DNA from: Spirochaeta sp.
GTDB taxonomy: Bacteria; Spirochaetota; Spirochaetia; UBA9216
Direction of reading: 5' to 3'
DNA length: 18,562 nt
NCBI GenBank assembly: GCA_003454605.1
Contig: DMKD01000215.1
Location: forward strand, 1 to 18,562
This document shows, one piece after another, positions 15,080 to 18,562 of this stretch. Within the stretch, counting starts at the first letter, position 1, and each line of letters opens with the position of its first letter. The notes below the pieces were generated by a model that was given only the letters and a program-made list of their open reading frames with translations, did not search any database and was not told the origin of the DNA. The position numbers and the translations under genes are program-made.

Positions 15080-16708
15080 ATGAAGAAAATTCTGGCATTA
15101 ATGTGCATTCTTCTTCTTGCAGCTGCAATGGTTTTTGCAGGCGGCAATCAGGAAGAAGCAGAAGACACAATTGTTGAAGAAGTCGAGCAGACTTTAACCT
15201 TCGCACTTCAAAACGAACCCGACGGGATCGACCCCGGCATTACAAACAACTCGTTCGCATCACCGATCCTGTTTAATGTTTTTGAAGGGCTTGTAGTCTA
15301 TGATGCAGACAACAGCATTGTCGGCGGAAGCGCAGAATCATGGACGATAAGCGATGATGGTCTGACCTACACCTTCAAGCTTCGTGATAATCTGAAATGG
15401 TCCGACGGTAGCCCTCTCACCGCAGAGGATTTCGTTTATTCTTACCTTAGAGTTCTTGATCCCGCTCTGGGAGCACAGTATACAGGAATGATTACCGACT
15501 ATATCGCCGGTGCTGCCGAGTATTATGCCGGAACAGCTGATGCTGATTCTGTCGGAATCAAGGCTGTAAACGATACGACCCTCGAACTCACCCTTACTCA
15601 GCCTGCAGCATACTTCATCGGTATCCTCGGTATGTGGGTATACAGCCCTGTAAACGAGGCAACCGCAACTACTAACGGCGACAAATGGACTCTCTCAGCA
15701 GATTCCTATATTTCCAACGGTCCTTTCATGATGAAGGAAATCTCCTTCGGTGAAGGCTATGAGATGGTCAAGAACCCCAACTACTGGAATGCCGAAAATG
15801 TTAAACTTGAGACACTCAACTTCCGCTTTATCCCCGATCCTTCTACAGCTCTTGTAGCTCTTGATAAGGGCGACATCGACGGTTCATATGAAGTTCCATC
15901 AGCCGACCTCCCCAATCTTAAAGCGACCAGTGACGCACTTCAGATCATCCCCTCATACGGAACAACCTATTATGAAGTCAACTGCTCCAAGGCTCCTTAT
16001 GACAACCCTAAAGTACGGCTCGCACTCGCAATGGCTATTGATAGAACAGCACTCATCGAGAACGTCCTCCAGTCCACAGATAACCCTGCATTCAGCATGA
16101 TTGCTCCCGGTTATTCTGTTGACGGTGTGGCATATGATGAAGGCCGATCTAATTACGGCCTCTCAGCTACCGCTGATGTTAAGGGCGCACAGGCCATGCT
16201 TGCTGAAGCAGGCTACCCCGACGGAAAGGGTTTTCCCGTACTGGAGCTCAGCTATTACACAAACGAGACAGTTAAGAATATTGTAGAAGCCATGCAGCAG
16301 ATGTGGGAAGAGAATCTAGGTATTGAAGTAAATGTATCAACCGAAGAGTGGGCCGTTTACTACGAAAACATTCAGGCTCTTAACTATGATGTAGGTGCAA
16401 TGGGCTGGGGAGCAGATTACATGCACCCGATGACATTCTTCCCCCTCCGTGTAACTGATGCCACTTACAACAACTCCGGATATTCGAACCCTGCATATGA
16501 CGCATTGGTTAAAGATGCACAGGCAGAAACCAATGCTGCTAAAGCAATGAAGATAATGAGAGATGCAGAAGATGTTTTAATGGCAGACATGCCTTTAATT
16601 CCTCTCTATTACCGCACATCACCCAAGATGATGGCCCCCTATGTTAAGGGCTGGACAATTACTCCTTTGAATAATATGTACCTTTCAGGTGCGTACATCG
16701 AGAAATAA
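15080..16708 (+). CDS. oppA: Oligopeptide-binding protein OppA
   Basis: The 542-residue periplasmic solute-binding protein belongs to family 5 (SBP_bac_5). A signal peptide (MKKILALMCILLLAAAMVFA) is followed by GGNQEEAEDT. There is no Cys at the cleavage point, so it is predicted to be cut by signal peptidase I after VFA and not lipid-anchored. Family landmarks are TLTFALQNEPDGIDPGITN, WSDGSPLTAEDFVYSYLR, SNGPFMMKEI, NPNYWNAENVKLETLNFRFI, and the conserved hinge region VRLALAMAIDRTALIENVL. It captures peptides for OppBCDF. AAAAGGAG gives a strong ribosome site. It is the last gene of the operon and is followed by a clear terminator. Confidence 0.93.
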   Translation: MKKILALMCILLLAAAMVFAGGNQEEAEDTIVEEVEQTLTFALQNEPDGIDPGITNNSFASPILFNVFEGLVVYDADNSIVGGSAESWTISDDGLTYTFKLRDNLKWSDGSPLTAEDFVYSYLRVLDPALGAQYTGMITDYIAGAAEYYAGTADADSVGIKAVNDTTLELTLTQPAAYFIGILGMWVYSPVNEATATTNGDKWTLSADSYISNGPFMMKEISFGEGYEMVKNPNYWNAENVKLETLNFRFIPDPSTALVALDKGDIDGSYEVPSADLPNLKATSDALQIIPSYGTTYYEVNCSKAPYDNPKVRLALAMAIDRTALIENVLQSTDNPAFSMIAPGYSVDGVAYDEGRSNYGLSATADVKGAQAMLAEAGYPDGKGFPVLELSYYTNETVKNIVEAMQQMWEENLGIEVNVSTEEWAVYYENIQALNYDVGAMGWGADYMHPMTFFPLRVTDATYNNSGYSNPAYDALVKDAQAETNAAKAMKIMRDAEDVLMADMPLIPLYYRTSPKMMAPYVKGWTITPLNNMYLSGAYIEK

Positions 16709-16733
16709 ACCAAAAACATCAGTAAATGATTCG

Positions 16734-16767
16734 GCCGCCTTTCATTCGTGAGAGGCGGCTTTGTTTT
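16734..16767 (+). terminator. Rho-independent terminator of the opp operon
   Basis: An 11-pair stem (GCCGCCTTTCA with TGAGAGGCGGC, one G-U pair) closes on a TTCG tetraloop and is followed by TTTGTTTT. It begins 25 bases after the oppA stop. Confidence 0.9.
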
Positions 16768-16792
16768 AAAACAGTTATAAAAGGAAAATCAC

Positions 16793-17278
16793 ATGCAGAC
16801 GATAATCAAAATGAAAAACGGCGGAGAATTACTTTTTGATCTCTATCCAGAAAAGGCACCCCTGACTGTTAAGAACTTTATGGAGCTTGTAAATAAAGGC
16901 TTTTATAACGGATTGACCTTCCACCGGGTTGTCAGAGATTACGTCATTCAGGGCGGCTCGGAAGACAACACCTGCATGTGCCCGACTGACTTCACAATAA
17001 CCGGGGAGTTTACGGAAAATGGATTCGACACCGGGCTCACCCATAAAAGAGGAGCCCTCTCAATGGCCAGGGATGATGACTTTAACTCTGCAGGCACCCA
17101 GTTTTTCGTGGCTCACAAGGACGCACATAAACTCGACGGCAGATATGCTGCTTTTGGTCAGTTAGTAGAAGGCTTTGATGTCCTTGACGCAATAGCCACC
17201 GTAGACACCGCTCCGCCGGAGGCTGAAAACCGGCCTCTGCAGCCGCAGATTATTGAGAGCATCCGAATAGTAAAATAG
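16793..17278 (+). CDS. Cyclophilin-type peptidyl-prolyl cis-trans isomerase
   Basis: At 161 residues it is a single-domain cyclophilin without signal peptide, hence cytoplasmic. It speeds cis-trans isomerisation of peptide bonds before proline. Motifs are PLTVKNFMELVNKGFYNG, the catalytic FHRV with Arg, VIQGG, the active-site GALSMAR, and SAGTQFFV with AFGQLVEG. The usual Gly-rich loop after VIQGG is replaced by SEDNTCMCPTDF, with two closely spaced Cys. AAGG lies eight bases before the ATG. It follows the opp terminator and so is transcribed separately, but no clear promoter is visible in the 25-base gap. Confidence 0.92.
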   Translation: MQTIIKMKNGGELLFDLYPEKAPLTVKNFMELVNKGFYNGLTFHRVVRDYVIQGGSEDNTCMCPTDFTITGEFTENGFDTGLTHKRGALSMARDDDFNSAGTQFFVAHKDAHKLDGRYAAFGQLVEGFDVLDAIATVDTAPPEAENRPLQPQIIESIRIVK

Positions 17279-17295
17279 TAAGTACTGCCTTCTAT

Positions 17296-18501
17296 TTATA
17301 TAAGTTTCAAGTCATCCAGACAGGATTTAATCAGCTTATATGATGCCTCAATATCATGATCAAGACCTACAGAAAAACGAATTAATCCCGGCGACAAGCC
17401 CATTTCATCCTGCAGCTCCTTCGGGACCTCAGAAGATGTACTGCGTCCGGAATTGGAAAACAGGGTTTTGAAATAACCGAGGCTGACAGCATGATAACCA
17501 ACTTTGCGTTCCTGCATAAGCTCCATAAAAGGTGTCGCAAGTTCCGCTGTTCCCAAATCAATGGCGATCATTCCCCCAAAACCGAATTCCTCATTCATAA
17601 TTGTCTTCATCAATTCATGATCCGGATGTTCAGGTGATCCCGGGTAGTTCATTTTAAGGCCGAGCTCCTTGAATTTTCGGGCAAGATACATAGCATTTTC
17701 ACTGTGTTTCTGCATTCTGATGTGAAGAGTCCCCATATTTTTGAGAATATTTGATGATCGCAGCGGATCGAGAACAGGACCAAGCAGCATTGCCGTTCCG
17801 TCATTTACATTACTGATGTCGTTGATGAAATCAGTTGATGCACAGATTGCTCCGGCAACAGCATCATTCTTGCCGTTTATAAACTTCGTCAAACTGTATA
17901 CGACTATATCCGCCCCAAGTTTAAAGGGAGAAATGATCATCGGTGTAAAAGTGTTGTCAACTACAAGCTTAATATCTCTGGCCCTAGCAATTTTGGCCAG
18001 CTCAGGTATATTAGAAATCTGAAGCATGGGATTTGTCATACTTTCGGTGTAGATAAGTCTGGTATTGGGTCTGACGGCTTTTCTGACACTTTCCACATCA
18101 CTTATATTAACAAAGGTCACATCAATTTTAAATTTTTTAAGATAGTTTGCTAAAAAAGCATAGGTTCCGCCGTAGGTCGTCACGCTGGTTATTATATGAT
18201 CACCTGTGTTTACCAGTTGAAGAAGTGCTGTAGTAATAGCTCCCATTCCTGAAGCTGTAACCCATGCGGATTCTGTTCCTTCCATTGCTGCAATAGCATC
18301 CGCAAGATACTTGTTACTCGGATTCCAATGCCGTGAATATAAAAAACAACCCTCCGCCTCTCCATGAAAAGCATCAATCATGGTCTGCTCAGTCATGAAT
18401 GTATAGGTAGCCGAATCTGTGATCGAAGGGTTAACTCCGCCGAATTCTCCAAACTGTTCAAGTCGCTGTATCGCCGTAGCGGGATCGTATTTTCTTTTCA
18501 T
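17296..18501 (-). CDS. Cys/Met metabolism (trans-sulfuration) PLP-dependent enzyme
   Basis: The 401-residue cytoplasmic enzyme belongs to the cystathionine gamma-synthase / gamma-lyase / methionine gamma-lyase family. Visible are YSRHWNPS (Tyr55, Arg57, phosphate-binding from the neighbouring subunit), ASGMGAI (PLP-phosphate loop), TTYGGTY (Tyr110, ring stacking), VVDNTF (Asp182), and the Schiff-base lysine in SLTKFING (Lys206). The position that is Cys in well-studied methionine gamma-lyases (YGCT) is Gly here, which argues mildly for a synthase or cystathionine lyase. The substrate is not settled. It is convergent with the isomerase gene, 17 bases apart with no terminator between. Its ATG sits five bases from a strong promoter -10. 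Confidence 0.88.
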   Translation of the reverse strand: MKRKYDPATAIQRLEQFGEFGGVNPSITDSATYTFMTEQTMIDAFHGEAEGCFLYSRHWNPSNKYLADAIAAMEGTESAWVTASGMGAITTALLQLVNTGDHIITSVTTYGGTYAFLANYLKKFKIDVTFVNISDVESVRKAVRPNTRLIYTESMTNPMLQISNIPELAKIARARDIKLVVDNTFTPMIISPFKLGADIVVYSLTKFINGKNDAVAGAICASTDFINDISNVNDGTAMLLGPVLDPLRSSNILKNMGTLHIRMQKHSENAMYLARKFKELGLKMNYPGSPEHPDHELMKTIMNEEFGFGGMIAIDLGTAELATPFMELMQERKVGYHAVSLGYFKTLFSNSGRSTSSEVPKELQDEMGLSPGLIRFSVGLDHDIEASYKLIKSCLDDLKLI

Positions 18502-18506
18502 AATTC

Positions 18507-18536
18507 ATTGTATGAATATAAGCGTTCATAAGTCAA
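18507..18536 (-). promoter_or_regulatory. Promoter of the PLP-enzyme gene, likely leaderless
   Basis: On the minus strand TTGACT (18536-18531) and TACAAT (18512-18507) are 18 bases apart. Only five bases separate TACAAT from the ATG at 18501, so transcription should start at or next to the ATG, and no Shine-Dalgarno fits in front. Confidence 0.65.
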
Positions 18537-18562
18537 CATTTATTATAGCGAGCATTTCACTT

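Noticed and set aside
18502..18562. SAM or other riboswitch before the PLP-enzyme gene
   Set aside because: The promoter -10 ends five bases from ATG, leaving no room for a leader RNA.
1..18562. tRNA/rRNA genes, CRISPR arrays, insertion sequences, phage genes, toxin-antitoxin or defence genes
   Set aside because: None seen on reading: no repeat-spacer pattern, transposase motif, or conserved RNA core; almost all sequence is taken by the genes listed.

Overview
The window looks like a chromosomal segment of a Gram-negative-type (diderm) bacterium, most likely a spirochaete (Spirochaetota). This rests on general gene style: an oligopeptide-binding protein with the 'FAGGNQEE'-type N-terminus common in that group, a cluster of lipoprotein-sorting-like protein, MacB-type permeases and a predicted outer-membrane barrel, and a lipoprotein remnant resembling spirochaetal LpoB-like proteins. 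The phylum is an inference; no rRNA, tRNA, CRISPR array, insertion sequence or phage gene is visible.

Layout. (1) 1-690, minus: 5' part of a HAD-family pyrimidine-nucleotidase-like hydrolase that runs off the left edge. Directly in frame upstream lies the signal peptide and lipobox of a lost lipoprotein. (2) 799-6403, plus: a membrane-anchored LuxR-type regulator with a likely leaderless start, an extended SDR epimerase/dehydratase with a C-terminal zinc ribbon, a DUF998-like membrane protein, a PlsC-type acyltransferase with its own zinc ribbon and extra C-terminal domain, a sugar-1-phosphate nucleotidyltransferase, and a broken sugar-kinase (APH/NahK-like) pseudogene with one nonsense codon and a large internal deletion. 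The enzyme types suggest an envelope lipid or glycan module. (3) 6378-10802, minus: a tight four-gene operon of two MacB/LolC-E-type permeases, a LolA-like periplasmic protein and a predicted outer-membrane beta-barrel protein, with no ATPase gene beside it. (4) 10803-10913: a compact divergent promoter region with two perfect inverted repeats. (5) 10914-16767, plus: a complete oppBCDFA oligopeptide transport operon ending in a strong terminator with a UUCG loop. (6) 16793-17278, plus: a cyclophilin-type peptidyl-prolyl isomerase. (7) 17296-18501, minus: a trans-sulfuration-family PLP enzyme whose promoter abuts its ATG.

No wholly new system is proven. The points most worth a second look are the double-hit kinase pseudogene beside its intact partner, the lipoprotein/HAD junction, the two neighbouring zinc-ribbon-extended lipid/sugar enzymes under a membrane-bound regulator, the ATPase-less permease cluster, the paired dyads in the opp divergent promoter, and two probable leaderless transcripts.
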